From: Eutypa lata
Lineage: Eukaryota; Ascomycota; Sordariomycetes; Xylariales; Diatrypaceae
Length of the DNA stretch: 64,000 nucleotides
Direction: 5' to 3'
NCBI GenBank assembly: GCA_022661535.1
Contig: JAKULF010000001.1
Location: forward strand, 62,001 to 126,000
The first letter of the stretch is position 1. Every line of letters begins with the position of its first letter. The notes beneath the pieces are model-generated. The model was not told the DNA's origin, did not search any database, and saw only the letters and a list, made by a program, of their open reading frames with translations. A program made the position numbers and the translations under genes. Below, piece after piece: positions 9,976-22,511 of this stretch.

Positions 9976-12496
9976 ATGACTCCAAACGAGATCGAGCAGC
10001 TTTTCTCTAGCAACCCGCCGCCGCGTGGAAGTGCCGTGGAAGAGGAGGAGGATGCATCTGTATCGGAAAGCTTGAAGTCGCAGCGGATTGATGCCCTGCG
10101 TCTTGTCCTTGCTACTGTCAGGCACTTGTGGGAGACGGGCTCGAAGGACCTCGACGTCATCGCAGAGAAGATCGGGAACGGGGTTAGAAACGGTGAGCAT
10201 CACTACACCGCCTAGCATCGTCAAAGGGCCTTTCTAGCTTGAGTGCATATGCTGTGATCTCGTCGTCACACCAACATAATTACGAACGACTCTACGGCGC
10301 TACTTACAGAGGAGCTGCTAACTAGTTCCCACCCGTTTTCTAGGTTCTTGGAGGATACCCCTGGGGGAATCCCAGCTACTTGACTTCTTCACCGAGATCA
10401 TAAGAGCAGATGGGTTGAGGAAGCCACTCATGATCCATGCTCTCCGCATCATTGGAAATTCATGTGCAGACACGGGTAGGAGATCCCGCCGTATACCCCA
10501 TGTGTGGGCTATCTAAAAAGCACAACTTGGCTAATGCTATCACAGATCAAAACCGACAGCGAGTGGTCGCTGTAGGATGCTTACCGAATATAGTGAAGCT
10601 GCTTAGAGACGACTCTATCATACCTTTGGTTGCCCCTGTGCTGTTCAACATCTGTGTTGATTATGGTGAGACCCCGATAACGACTAGCTAGTTCTGATAG
10701 ACCCACGATGACCTGACTGGCAGAACCCTAGAGCCTGCTCAAGTCGCTGCCTATAAGGCCGGCCTGAATCCCGAGATCATCGACCTGCTTTCAGGGCCGC
10801 GGCTACCGAACGCCGAAGGCTCCATGGGCATCATCTGCAAGCTACTGAGGCTAGTAGCAAGCCAAGGTACGTCTTCCCCAGACCACGCCTCTCCGAGTTC
10901 TCTTTCACTTCATTATGCAAGCTAACCGACCCCAAAGAACCCGAGCCGGATCTTGTCCACCTCGAAACTCCCTTCACCCTACTTCATCTCGCAGCTGCGA
11001 AATGCCCAGAGGAGGAGCCAGCGTCGACCAACGATGGTGATGACGACGACGACGATATCGAAGACTTCCTAGGCCAGGTCACCGTCGCTCTGACGTACCT
11101 AGGGCACACGCAATACCAGGACAAGTTTCTAGCCCAGTCGGACGCTATCCCGCTATTCCTGCGGGTATTCTCCAGGGCCTGCAGCGAGCTCAGCGCCACT
11201 GCGGATGCTGCGGCGGCGGCGCAACTCGATGCCGAGGAGCTGGCGCAGCTGAAAAAGACCCAGTCCGTCTTCATGCAAGTCCTGGCCGACCTGTCAGCAC
11301 ACCCGATGTTCGCGGCGCTGTGTCCGCTCGAAGGCCCGGAGGTCGCGACTCTGCGGCGCTGGATTGCCTCTTCCTCGTCGCCATCATCGTCGTCGTCCTC
11401 AACACATGCCAGGCAGATGCTGGGCTCGGCAGCGTGTCTGGCGCTGGGCAACGTGGCGCGGTCGGATGCGGCCTGCTCCTGGCTAGTCGAGACCGCAGGT
11501 ATTCACAAGCCGCTGATAGCCATTATCTCCTCCGAGTCCAACACAGATGCTCAGTTGCTTCATGCGGTACTCGGGTTTCTGAAGAACTTAGGTATCCCCA
11601 CGACCAACAAGTCGATTCTCGGGGGCGCGGGCCTCCTCGACGACAATGGAAACGCTCCCATACTCCCCCGCCTATGGCAGGTCAACGCGCAGCCGCAGGT
11701 CCAGTTCGCGGCGGTCTCGCTCGCGCGGCTGCTGCTAGTTAACTGCACAGAGAATATAAGACGCGTCTGCGCTGCTGCTACTGCTACTGCTACGCGTGGT
11801 GCTGATGAGACAGCCACCACGCACCTGCAGGTCCTCCTCGACTTGTTCAAGGAGACAGACCAGGAGCCGACGAAGACGGAGGCGGCGCGTGCGGTGCTCA
11901 GCGTATGCCGGGCTCTGCACACGGATACGTCATCGATATTCCCGCCCGACACGTCTACGGCAGCAGCAGCCCCCAACGTTCACCTGCAAGTGGGAGATTT
12001 TTACAACACCCACGCTCACTTGTCTGATGCGCTGCTCTTCCTGGGCCTGCAGAAGAAATACCCACCGCTGCGGTCGGAGCTGTGGTTCGTGCTCGCGCTG
12101 ATGGCGCGGTCGCCCGCGGGAGCCAAGGTCGTCGCTGCGCTGATGCAACATCGCGGGCTTCTGGAGACACTCTCCGAAGCGGTTACGGGGGAAAATATCC
12201 TAGGCGGTCAGGAAAGCAACGTCGAGTCTATAGCAGATGGAGCTAGTGTCCGATCTGAGCCAGATACAGCGGGCATTGTAGGCGGCGTAGCTGGGCTAGG
12301 GCTCGAGCCGCAACAGGTGGACTCGAAGCAGGCGGCCTCGATGGTCAAAGTTGACCGGGAGAATGGCCTCGTGCTCATCAATGAATTGATGGGCCAGAAA
12401 TCAGACGATTTAAGCCCTTTACCTTTAGATGGATTACGACGGATTCTAAAGGAGGGTGGGGATTTAATTTTGGCTAACATAGATGAGGAGGCATGA
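9976..12496 (+). CDS. SmgGDS-like (Rap1GDS1-type) armadillo-repeat protein
   Basis: Five exons: 9976-10192, 10344-10475, 10546-10665, 10732-10866 and 10938-12496, giving 720 aa. All four introns are phase 1, and the three internal exons (132, 120, 135 nt) are multiples of three. Splicing joins NGSWRIPLGESQLLDFF, then IHALRIIGNSCADT to DQNRQRVVAVGCLPNIVKLL, a classic armadillo helix pattern. More repeats follow, including QMLGSAACLALGNVARSD, LHAVLGFLKNLGIP and VQFAAVSLARLLLVNCTENIRRVC. An acidic loop (DGDDDDDDIEDF) and a Ser-rich loop interrupt the repeats. The arrangement matches the fungal relatives of SmgGDS, which bind small GTPases of the Rho/Rap class and help their release or prenylation-linked trafficking. 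Gene structure is firm, family likely, and the GTPase partner unknown. Confidence 0.85.
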
Positions 12497-12895
12497 GTAA
12501 CAAGGATCAGTAAAAATGTAGGCAATAATAATTCATAAATCATGGCACCATGAGGGCTCATTGTTTTCTTTTGTGACTCCGAAAGCCATGTCGGTTTTTT
12601 TCCTCTTCTGAGAATTTGGGTATAAAAGACCCCAGTCTAGATATAAATCACAGGTCCTTAGCGTAAGAGCATGCATTTGTCCTTTTGTCCATTCATTTTC
12701 CCATTGAGAACGACCTAAAGTAAACCGAGAGATGCAATAATGCTTCGGCCTTGTGTCGGGAGATGATATACTCCCTCCTGCCTATGCAGGATTGGAAGGC
12801 TAGACCTCCATAGCCATCCGACAACGCAACCAAAGCAGAAACTCATTGAAGCCGTCCGTACTCCTGGGCATGCCCCTTCAAGTTCCACGACCCGT
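12497..12895. other. 3'-3' intergenic spacer
   Basis: 399 bases between the convergent stops of the ARM-repeat gene and eL13. Nothing beyond presumed 3' UTRs is seen. Confidence 0.6.
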
Positions 12896-13927
12896 TTATT
12901 TCTTAGCCGACTCAGCCTCGGCCTTCTCCTTGGCCCGCTTCTCCCGAACACCACGCAGTCTCGCGTCACTTCTGGCCTTCCGCAGGGCAGTGTAGGCACC
13001 ACCTTCGATGGGAGCAGGTAGGTCACTCTTCTTGATCTCGGAAATACCGTCGGCGAGACGGGCGATAGGCAGGGCAGTTCCAACGCTGGAGACGATGTCG
13101 GACTGGCTGAAGTCCTTAGGCTTGGCACCCTTGCGGGGGAAGACGATCAAGCGAGCCTGGTAAGCCTTAAGACGGGCAACATTGGCGGCGAGGGACTCTT
13201 CGCTGAGGTTCTGGCGGCGGGAGTCGACGGAGATACCGATAGTCGGGGCGACGAGACGGGGAATACCAGCCTCCTAAAGATATTCAGGTCAGACACTACC
13301 TTCAAGTCATAGTGATAAATTGTAATCGTACCTTCAGCTCAGCCAAAGTGAAACCACGGCCGGCACGGACTTTTCGGTTGTACTTGAGAGTCGGGCATCG
13401 AACGACGGGTCTCAGCTTGTCGACGGGTCGGGGCGCAACAGCAGCAGCCTTGGCTTGTCGCAGAGAACGACGGCGGATCTTCTTAGTCGGCTATTCCGCC
13501 CAAAGTTCACGAGTTAGAAAATCCGATGTTTTTTTTATATTTAAATATCCAAATAGTTAAGAGTAGAAGAAATGGCAAGAAATACCTGGTCGAAGTGGGT
13601 GCGGACCCGACGTTGCCAATCCTTTCGGAAGTCTGTATCGAAATATTTTTGTCAGTCTTATCCCATTTATTTTCTACATTTTCTTTCCATGTTTTCGCAT
13701 CGTTGTATATAAACCGATCAATTGTCGTTCGTTCATCCCGTTCCCCCATCATCTGTTCGCCCATCCTTTCGGTCAAGCAGAAGGCAGAAGCAGGAGGGGG
13801 GAAGAAGATAACCAAGCTAATTGATGCAAATTGGTTGAATACATGGATGGATGGATGGGTAGATGAAGAGTTAGATAGCGAGCGACGTACGGTTCTTCTG
13901 AATCTGGTTGTTGTGCTTGATCGCCAT
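12896..13927 (-). CDS. rpl13: Large-subunit ribosomal protein eL13
   Basis: Cytosolic 60S ribosomal protein. Four exons on the minus strand: 13891-13927, 13586-13632, 13332-13490 and 12896-13273 (37, 47, 159 and 378 nt) give 206 aa. The start [43 protein letters not shown] and the Lys/Ala-rich tail are characteristic of eL13. Introns use GTACGT/GTATTT/GTACGA donors and YAG acceptors. Intron 1 is the largest at 258 nt, which is common near the start of fungal ribosomal-protein genes. I looked there for C/D-box snoRNA motifs and found only weak partial matches. Short 5' exons and basic composition support high expression. Confidence 0.97.
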
Positions 13928-16900
13928 TGTGGTGGTTGTGACTTCTTTGCGATCAAGAAGATTGGAGTGACAGAAGGAGAGGAGAGGAAAGATCACTTAG
14001 ATTGTCGTCTCACTTGCTCTCCAAAATTGATTGTAGTTCGTTCCAGATCCACGAAATTTCCTACTGTCAAGCACCAGTCTCGCTAAGCGTGGGTGGGAGT
14101 GGGTAACTTCGGGTGCAGACACACACAAACTTTTTTTCGCTAAAACTCGAAAATTTTGGGTAGGATGAAAGGCCAGGGCAATAAAGCCCTACCCAGATTC
14201 CCATTGTGTAGCCACAATACAAAGTACATACTTCGTATCTAGTTATTCGTATGTGGCTGAAATGGGGGCTGACTATGGGACAAGTGGGTCTGTCCAAGTG
14301 GTGTGTGCACTATGTACTTCGTAACTACTTGCCTTCCCCTGAATACTTGTATCGATAAGACATGTTTTACTTGAACACCCATCACTCCTGCATGCATGCA
14401 TCTACCCAGGTAGGTAGATAGTAAATTTGACATGAGAGATAGTAGCATATGAAAATGCCTCTGGGACGACTAACGAGCTACCGTTGGCAAGGACGTATTG
14501 CCAGGGGCTAGACACCAGTGCCTGCGGGTCCATGAGCTTTGTGTGTTTGCATCCATTTGCTAGAACATTCAACGTTGCCAACCAATACATTGGCACTATA
14601 TCTCCTTATAGGCAGACGTCTCAACGAGAAGCGTTACTTGAAAGATCGTTCGAATAGCCTCCTTTCCATTGGTGGCTAGGATACTTCTAGGTGATTTAGA
14701 GATCATTAGTTGCAGGACGAAATCACTGCCGGTTTGATATGTCATAGTTGCAACGGTAGCCGAGTTTTCAGATCGAAATTCTGACTATAACTCGTTAGGA
14801 GGTGATCCTAGTTTATGTTAAGTTCTCTCAAGCATTCAATAGACGCCAAGTCATGTTACTCTTAGGTGGTTGTTACATAACCCTTCTGTTACACATAAGC
14901 CATACATTATACGACTATGCCTAGAAGTGTAAACCTCTACAGTATTCTAGCCTTGTAGTTCATCTAGTTGGTTTACCACGAAGGATGTCGGTGGTTTCCT
15001 TTTAGGGGCTCGGAGCTAATTCATGATGCCGTCAATATCTATAGACTACAATATTATGCCATATTACTTCCACACTTGGCTAGTTTATATCGGCAAATGA
15101 GTGGAATTAAGTTAACTTAGCATACGCGCATTAAAAGAACCGCGGTAGCAGTATATGGAAACGTCAATAGGCATTCTCGAGGCTGGTTTCAAGGGTGCTC
15201 TTGGATATAGAATAACATCACAAATCCTACGGCCAAACTTGTCGTTGGTCACCTATCCTCATCTCCCTTTACCCCCTAGGTATAGAAAACGAGCACATTA
15301 ATTACGTCTCCGAGAATAACTATACAACGAGGTCTTGGTCTACCTGACTACGTATCATGATGATGGTCTATAGGACGATGTAGCTCAATCAGCAAAGGCA
15401 CCGGATGGAATCTGTCACGGTTCGAAGTGATAGGTGTTCGCTGCACAAGGTGATCCAAGATTTCACCTTTGCTTCAGTGGTGTGGTGGCATAGTCCTGTG
15501 AATGTAGGCTTCAGCAACATCGCCAATTTAATACACCTAACGCTGTATTATGCCGCCCCTTCATATTTCAGTCCTGGCCCTAAGCATAGAAGTGTATCCC
15601 TATTCTTTAAGCAATTTACGGTTCGATCATACGAAAATACAGGGCACACTTACTAAGTTACCACCGAGGCTAAGGTTCAAAGCGCCCTTAAATCCTCTTA
15701 GCAAGTCTAAACGTAATGTTGCAAACTAGTTAGGCAGCTTGAATAACCTTTGCTCTTGTCCAGCGCCATTAGTTATATGACACTATAAGATGCTTATGTT
15801 GATATAAGTATTCATTCAGTGGTCCCGGGCAGTGCAAAGTGTCACAGGTAGGTATGTGTTATAATCTGCCTGCATAGACAGGTATCCTGGTGACAACTCT
15901 AAGTCTCAGAGGCATCAAATATTATGTGACGGTACAGAATACAAGGACTACACCACTACACCACCAAAAGTGGAACGTTGTTAGCTCGGGGGCTAACCGT
16001 CTTGCATTGCCTTATATAGTAGTCACTTGGTGCCGTGACAATTATATCTGCTATTTGAACGAAGTCTCATATATGACAGTGAGTCTTGGAGTTGAGACTA
16101 TTGCTTCACTGTAGAAAAAACAAGGGGCTACAATCGGACATACAAGCAAGCACCAACTCACCAGGGCTTCACATAGCTTCTGGTTGTTCAATGAACATAG
16201 AAGAGCACGGTCTCTCCCAAGTTGGGAAACGTTGGATATTGGCTGAAATAATGAGAGAAATTTGGATATATTTATAATAATACCACTATCACTAGAACCG
16301 CACATAACTAGTAACAGGGAACCCCTCTTCCCCCTTCTAGTATTTCACAGATTTTCGGTATTCATATCGTGTTTTGAGAATAGGTGGCTTTATTTTCGTT
16401 AAATATGCCATATTGATAACAGGTGTTCGTCTTGGGCAAATATCATATATGTTTATACTTTTATGGGTGGTTCTTCAACTCGCAAATAACTTAAACCAAC
16501 TTAGACATAAAAGGGCGATTGGGCATGGTGACAATTCTTTGGCAGCGAGAATACCTCTGTCTGACCACTGAAGAAGCCTAGGCTATTTGATCAGCATTCA
16601 CTGAGGATATTCCCGTATTGCATATACCATTATCGATCGATTATGGGAAATTCTTGAGCGTAACTTGGCATAAAACGCGATAAGAGGATGGCTAGAAGAG
16701 ATCAAAGCGACACTCTGATATATCTTAGCTATGCTATAGAGATTGATAGAGTCGAGGCGAAGTATTGCTTCGATGGCTCAAAGGCCGCCACATAAGTTAT
16801 ATCTCCTGACTAACATCCCAAGGTTTTTGGTACCATATCTTTATAGACGAGTGCTATGTGGATTCCAGGGACGCTATAAAATTTGAACTACAATATAATA

Positions 16901-18000
16901 TATCAATGAGAAGTTTTGGGGTTGAATTAAGCACTGCCGGACACCGACCTTTGTCCCTGGGTATACCCTCGGCTTCAGATGAATAAACAGACCTTAAGGC
17001 AAAAGGCGAGCTGAACAGAATGAAGTACCCCGTCTGCCTGTCATCCAACCGCCGCATAATCTGCTTCACATGCATGAGTACCAATAATACGCCCTTCTGT
17101 GTTGCTTAATCCTAAAATACTTAAACGTAGACAAAGATTACGTACCGCAACACTTACATCGTCATGTATAACCTAGTAATAAAATTTATAGTATGTATGT
17201 ATTCAATGTTGACCCTACACGGCTGGAGTCAAGTGCCCCTTAGGGAGCTAGTCTAGTGTTTTAGGTCTTCCCCTAGTGTCAACACGTTAACCGACGAACT
17301 TATTACCTTGGAGATAAAATACATAAATTCCCATATTGGACACGCTGTGTACATAGGTAGTTGTACCCCAACCAATTAGATTTCTAAAAACGGAATAGCC
17401 ATCGGGGGGATGACGGCAGACGTGGGGATAGGACCGAAGGGACCCCCTTTTTAGAATTCAGCGAAACGGGCACGGCTTGCGTGTAGGTATGTACCTACAG
17501 TAGTTTTCGTATTCTGCAATGAACAAATTACGCGTGCTGGGTGTTATGTATGATTGACATCAACCAACTGACTGCCAACCAAGCTCGACCACCATATCCC
17601 GAGAAATTCCCTAACATCTAGTAGGATAGGGGATCACGAGTCATCTCACGGATCCCGATGAGAGCTGGATTGCTCTGGACTAAGAGGAGTACCACCAACG
17701 CACGTACTCCGCATTCTGGGCAGGATGTATGTAGAGCGGCTGGCCCCCGACACGAGCTGAAAAGGCCAGCCTCGATGGAAGCAGGAAAAGCTCGTCGTTT
17801 AGCGGGCTAGGAATGTAGTACAATGGTGATAATGATACTTGGTACTAATCGGTACACATGAAAATTATCTGGATATCCCCAATAGGATGAGTAAAACTAA
17901 TTATGAGATGCGTGTGGGCACTAAAAAAAAGGGTTTAAGGAAAAGCTCTCCGCTCCACGTGGCTTGGTAGGCTTGGTGGGATACTTCGAGCATGGGGAAA
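13928..18000. other. Gene desert, part 1
   Basis: AT-rich DNA starting with the eL13 promoter. Reading frames of 60-85 codons occur on both strands without signal peptides, splice support or family likeness. It contains TAGGTAGGTA-type motifs (for example near 14406) and no recognisable transposon or RNA gene. Confidence 0.5.
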
Positions 18001-21000
18001 CTGTTGAAGGTTTCTCCTACTGACTCGGCTAGTAGGGTACATTTTGGTGCAACGAAGTTTTCTACCGGTCAAATCCGATCACATGGGGATATTCCGCTGC
18101 TCATCCATCGCATGTGACGAACAACCTGAGCCTGAGGACGAGGCTGAACAGGTCTAGACGTAGCGAGGCTAAGAAACTTGGTTACCTTTGCCACAATACT
18201 TGAGTGGTAGTAACTTGGACATATTTCACATGAAACGTTACCGGCGCCACATAGCACCTGAAATATTGTCCGATGGAGGCAAGGCTAGGAAGATCTTAAG
18301 TCTTATTCGGGTGGGATCGGATGTAGAGCAAGGTAGAGAGAGACTAGTAGGTGCAGCTCGAAATAATTCGGCCTCTTTCTGGAGCTTCTCGGCTTATATG
18401 GACGGGGTTTTCGAGGCTGATGAGAGGCGCCGAGACGCTACCTCGGGAGTATAACTAAATTCTTCTCCACCTCTCCTCTCTGCTACGAAACTTTTTTTCG
18501 TCGTAGCCGGAGACGGAAGGCTTCTAGAAGGCGTTAATTTTGTGGAGAACCTGACTCCATCTCTGGACGGAAAAGAGAACCGTTTTCAGGCGCAGTCGGG
18601 TGGTTAATCCCATATTTGGTCTAGAACCCCCGTGACGACGCCGATGTTATTCCAGAAAAAGGACCGAACCCAGCTGGATGGAACCAAGACCTATGTGTTA
18701 GCAACTAGAAAATTTCATTTGTAGGTAGGTAGGCATGAGTACCTATGTAGATACATAGTGAACTATTCACTGCCACTGATGTGTAAGTATGTATGTAAGT
18801 AACGAAAAAAGGATGCCGAATACCGAATGGAGCCCAAAAGGTGCAATGCTTAAATTAACGAATTAGCAACATCTAAGGGCTGACGACGGAGCTGTTGCAA
18901 GCCACAAACGTTGTAATAATTTGGTGGGTTAGCCTTTAATTTCTAACCAGGCCTGATGTGTATAAGCGGGGAGATATACCGATATTATGATTGGTCTACA
19001 GTTAGTTCATGTTCACATGATAGCAAAAGCGTTTCGTTTCACTGTGACTACTATTATGCGGTGCATTTGGGCAGCGCTGGCTTAACGCATTACAAAATGC
19101 TATTCTGACGTACGGTTAGTGTTGCTTGCTTGCCTGCTTGCCTGCTCTGACTCTTTCATGTGATGGTAGTATTTGCCGCATGCGTAGGTTATGTTGGAGA
19201 ATGCAGCTAAGATAGAAACATTATGCATTTGTAAATGTCGGTGAGTGATGGTATTCATACTCCGTGACAACGCACATCCCACCATACCAGCCACCAGCCA
19301 CCAGCTACCAGCTACCTATCTCCAACTTACCCCTCGCCTTTTATCTGGCGCGGGGCTCTTTTTTATAAGAGGGGAACGAATGAAAATTTCACTATAATTA
19401 TGTATATGCGAGTGGATAACTATGTACATGGAAACCCGAACCGAACTGGGTACTTTGTGATAGTAGGTATTAAAACGATTTTAAGTATTTATTTTATTCT
19501 ATTTATTTTATGTCTTGTCTGTATGTATTTAGGATTGAGGCATAGTCTGGAAAGAGATGGATCTAATAAATGGGCCTAATGCACTGGTATCAACTCCTAG
19601 CAGAGACGACGACTCCATATGAATCCCATTTTGTACCCATCTTCGAGAAAAATACTGGATGAATCTACTTTGTAGCCTATAGGTCAACTCCGCTATTCTT
19701 TGTGTACCTTGGGAGGTATTAAGTCAAAGTCAATCGCGGTGTAACTATCGCAATTACAGGTACCTAGGTATGTATCTACATACATGACCTACAAACATAT
19801 CTACATGTACCTACATATGTAGGCATGCAGTTCTCATGCATACATGTGTACTTACCGCCCCGCCGTCCCTAAGCGACTCCAATATACGGAGTATGTAGCG
19901 ATTAGACCTGACGATGGTGTCGCTTGATCTGGCCCTACAGCTAGATCAGGGGGCGTTGACGTCAAACGACCGAATGCAACACGAAGCTCATCATCAGCCT
20001 TGCAGTTAGCGACCCCATACCCACGACCCTTAATTCGGACCCTGATATGTAGCAAGAGGTTGATCAAATCCTAGGTAGGCAGAAATGGCTCTGTCTACCT
20101 GCATGTCGTGCGTGTGTGACAGCCGGAAACAGAAACTGTCCTGCTAATGTTAGGTGTCACCGGCTCACCGGCGGTCTTTGTCACTCACCGCTTAGCCCTA
20201 TAGTATGCCAACCTACTGGTGACAGCTCTTCACCGTCCCTGAATAGTGAAAGAGCATGACGGCCAACCCGATCGGCGAACGTACATAGGCAGATAGGCTT
20301 GGACGCTGCAGCGCTGGCTGCCGGCGGTAGTACCCGCAGTCAAAGCTCGGCGATCTTGTGGGTAGACGCGCCACGATCGCTGCTAGAACCGCCTGTTGAC
20401 TGGGCAGAATCCGGAATGACGAGTGATCACCAATGGGGCCTGCTCGAAGATCTGTTTTGTTGCTCCTATGATTTGGCAATTCCGAACGAGCCATAAGGGT
20501 CGTCCGTCCACTTAATTAGGTAATTAATGTAGGTGCTCTGCTTCCCCGTATCCTTCTACATCGCGTTTTCTCCCGTTGCAGACTCCACACCCGCTTTCGT
20601 GTCTCAGCTTAAAGGGCCTCTATATACCCCAGACTTGTTATATTTGGATAGCTACATGCAAGGAGCGGAATGGCGGGAGGATAATCAACACGCAACCTGG
20701 GGAAAACGTTGAGCGAAGAACTGGACACCGCAACAGAGCAGAATACAATGGACAGACGTATCCACCAATCACGAGGTGAACAATAGGAATCGTATATATA
20801 GTAAGTAATACATACATACACACGTCTAAAGCAGCCGTGGTAGAAGTTCAACTTCTCATTTCGGGCGTTGCGAGTGACGATCAAGGGTCCTCGTGTCCGC
20901 AAGGGTCTGCATGCAATCTGTCGCCTGTATGTACGTATGTATGTACATACGTACGTGTGAAGAGCCGTCAGCGTGGTATATCCCGACAGGCGAGAGGCGT

Positions 21001-22511
21001 GATCGGAAAAACCATCAAACCACAGGGGATTACGGAAGGATTCGTTAGCGGCCGTAGATTTTCGTCGTCTTTTGCCGCTTCCGACTTGTACGTACAAAGC
21101 ACTTATTTAATAATAATGAGTAAGAGATAGCTTAGCTACTATCGGTATCGCTAAACATACATATATTCAGGAGACTCGGTATATCTATTAAGCTACCATC
21201 TTCTAGCTTCTAGGGCATGCAACATACTGTAGCTCTATACTAGATGCTTATTTGCTTACCTTAATACTTTGGAGTATGTATGAGCTGGGGAGTATTGGAG
21301 TTGCCTACACGCACAGTTGCCTACACGTACATACCTGTGTAGGCAAACTCTTGCGGGGGCTCTAAGTCCGAAACGGCGAAAAGGAAGATAATGTAGGGTA
21401 GGTAGGGTAGTGAGCTATTCTGGAGTGGACGTCGGTAGCGGAGGACCCCTTCAGTATCCGTCGGCAAAATAGTCCTCCTCTTAGCTCATCAATGATTTGC
21501 TAACCTTTAAGTAGTTAGTGACTGAGGCAAGGCCGTTTAACCGTGGTAAATACGTTTGTTTACCGGACCATTGTGTAGGAGGCCAACTTCCTTTTTGCTA
21601 AGCACTCTAAACCCTTCTACATCAAGATGCATGGTTATTGATGGCGATATGCTGCTTGGAAGGGAAATAAAAATAAAAGTAGACAGTTGTAGATGCTTGG
21701 CAGCCTGTTGCTCTTAGCTTTCAGCTTTACTAGCATGGTTACATCAAAACAAAGTGTTTAAATCCCATGTTATCTAATCATATCACAAATATGAAGAAAT
21801 TATGTGAGGTGAACTTCTCGTGAGCTGTCATGATTTTCTAGCTATTCATAAAATTGCTATGTATAGAGGACCCCTTGGTTTTTGTTGCCACTTTTATTTT
21901 TACCGCGAGGACTTTTGTCAATGTAGGGGTTTCGTGCTTGCAAAAAACCCCTTTTTCCTTTCCCACCGTATCAAGAGCACACTTTGGTTTTTTTTTCTTT
22001 CTTTCCCTCTTTCAAAATCTACCGTGAGGTTGCCCTCTGATATTCCTCTCAAGCACACGTGAAACTTCCCTTAATTACCCTCATGCCAACTGCTAAGAGT
22101 AGGTGGAGAAGAGAAGATAAATGAAAAAAATCAATGCAGACCGTGGTATCATTGGTATGAAAACGCCGAATAGTGCCGTGAAATAATCGAGTGAATAGGA
22201 ACAGACTGATGCGATGAAACCACGCATGTAAACAGAAGCATTCTGGCAATGCCTGATAATGCTGGCTGTGATGTGCCACCATCAAATATAACTCCGACCA
22301 CACAATGCATGATGAGATGCCTCATGATTAGGAAACATTAAGCGGAACGCCATCCTTCATGCAGTTGGTATCGCTAAAATCAAAACCACCTTGCAATGCG
22401 TCGAGAACAAAAAGAACAATGTACAGGGCAGTAAATACTGCCATCGAATGCTGCCAAATCGCAGCAGTCTTGTAGCCGAAATGTATTCGGGAACCCGAAG
22501 TTGTCGCTAAT
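18001..22511. other. Gene desert, part 2
   Basis: AT-rich with GC-richer patches near 18.1-18.7 kb and 20.2-21.1 kb. It includes CCAGCCACCAGCTACCAG-type short tandem copies near 19290, a GTAC/GTAT palindromic microsatellite near 20928-20957, and the hairpin at 21298-21350 (listed separately). A 162-codon minus-strand frame at 20609-21097 runs through the microsatellite and is not credible. Nothing coding is supported. Confidence 0.5.
21298..21350. repeat. Short hairpin with duplicated arm
   Basis: TTGCCTACACG occurs twice in direct orientation (21301-21311 and 21317-21327), followed by its inverse GTGTAGGCAA at 21337-21346. This gives two alternative stems. The arms sit in AT-rich intergenic DNA. 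It may be a tiny remnant of a transposon end or a transcript hairpin; function is unknown. Confidence 0.6.

Noticed and set aside
11320..12170. Several long overlapping frames on both strands
   Set aside because: Shadows of the GC-rich last exon of the ARM-repeat gene.
13633..13890. Possible intronic C/D-box snoRNA in eL13 intron 1
   Set aside because: A CTGA D-box-like site is present near the intron's 3' end, but the C box is only a partial match and no terminal stem pairs well.
20609..21097. 162-codon minus-strand frame
   Set aside because: It runs through a GTAC/GTAT microsatellite (repeated TYVCTYIRTY), has no signal peptide or domain, and overlaps frames on the other strand.
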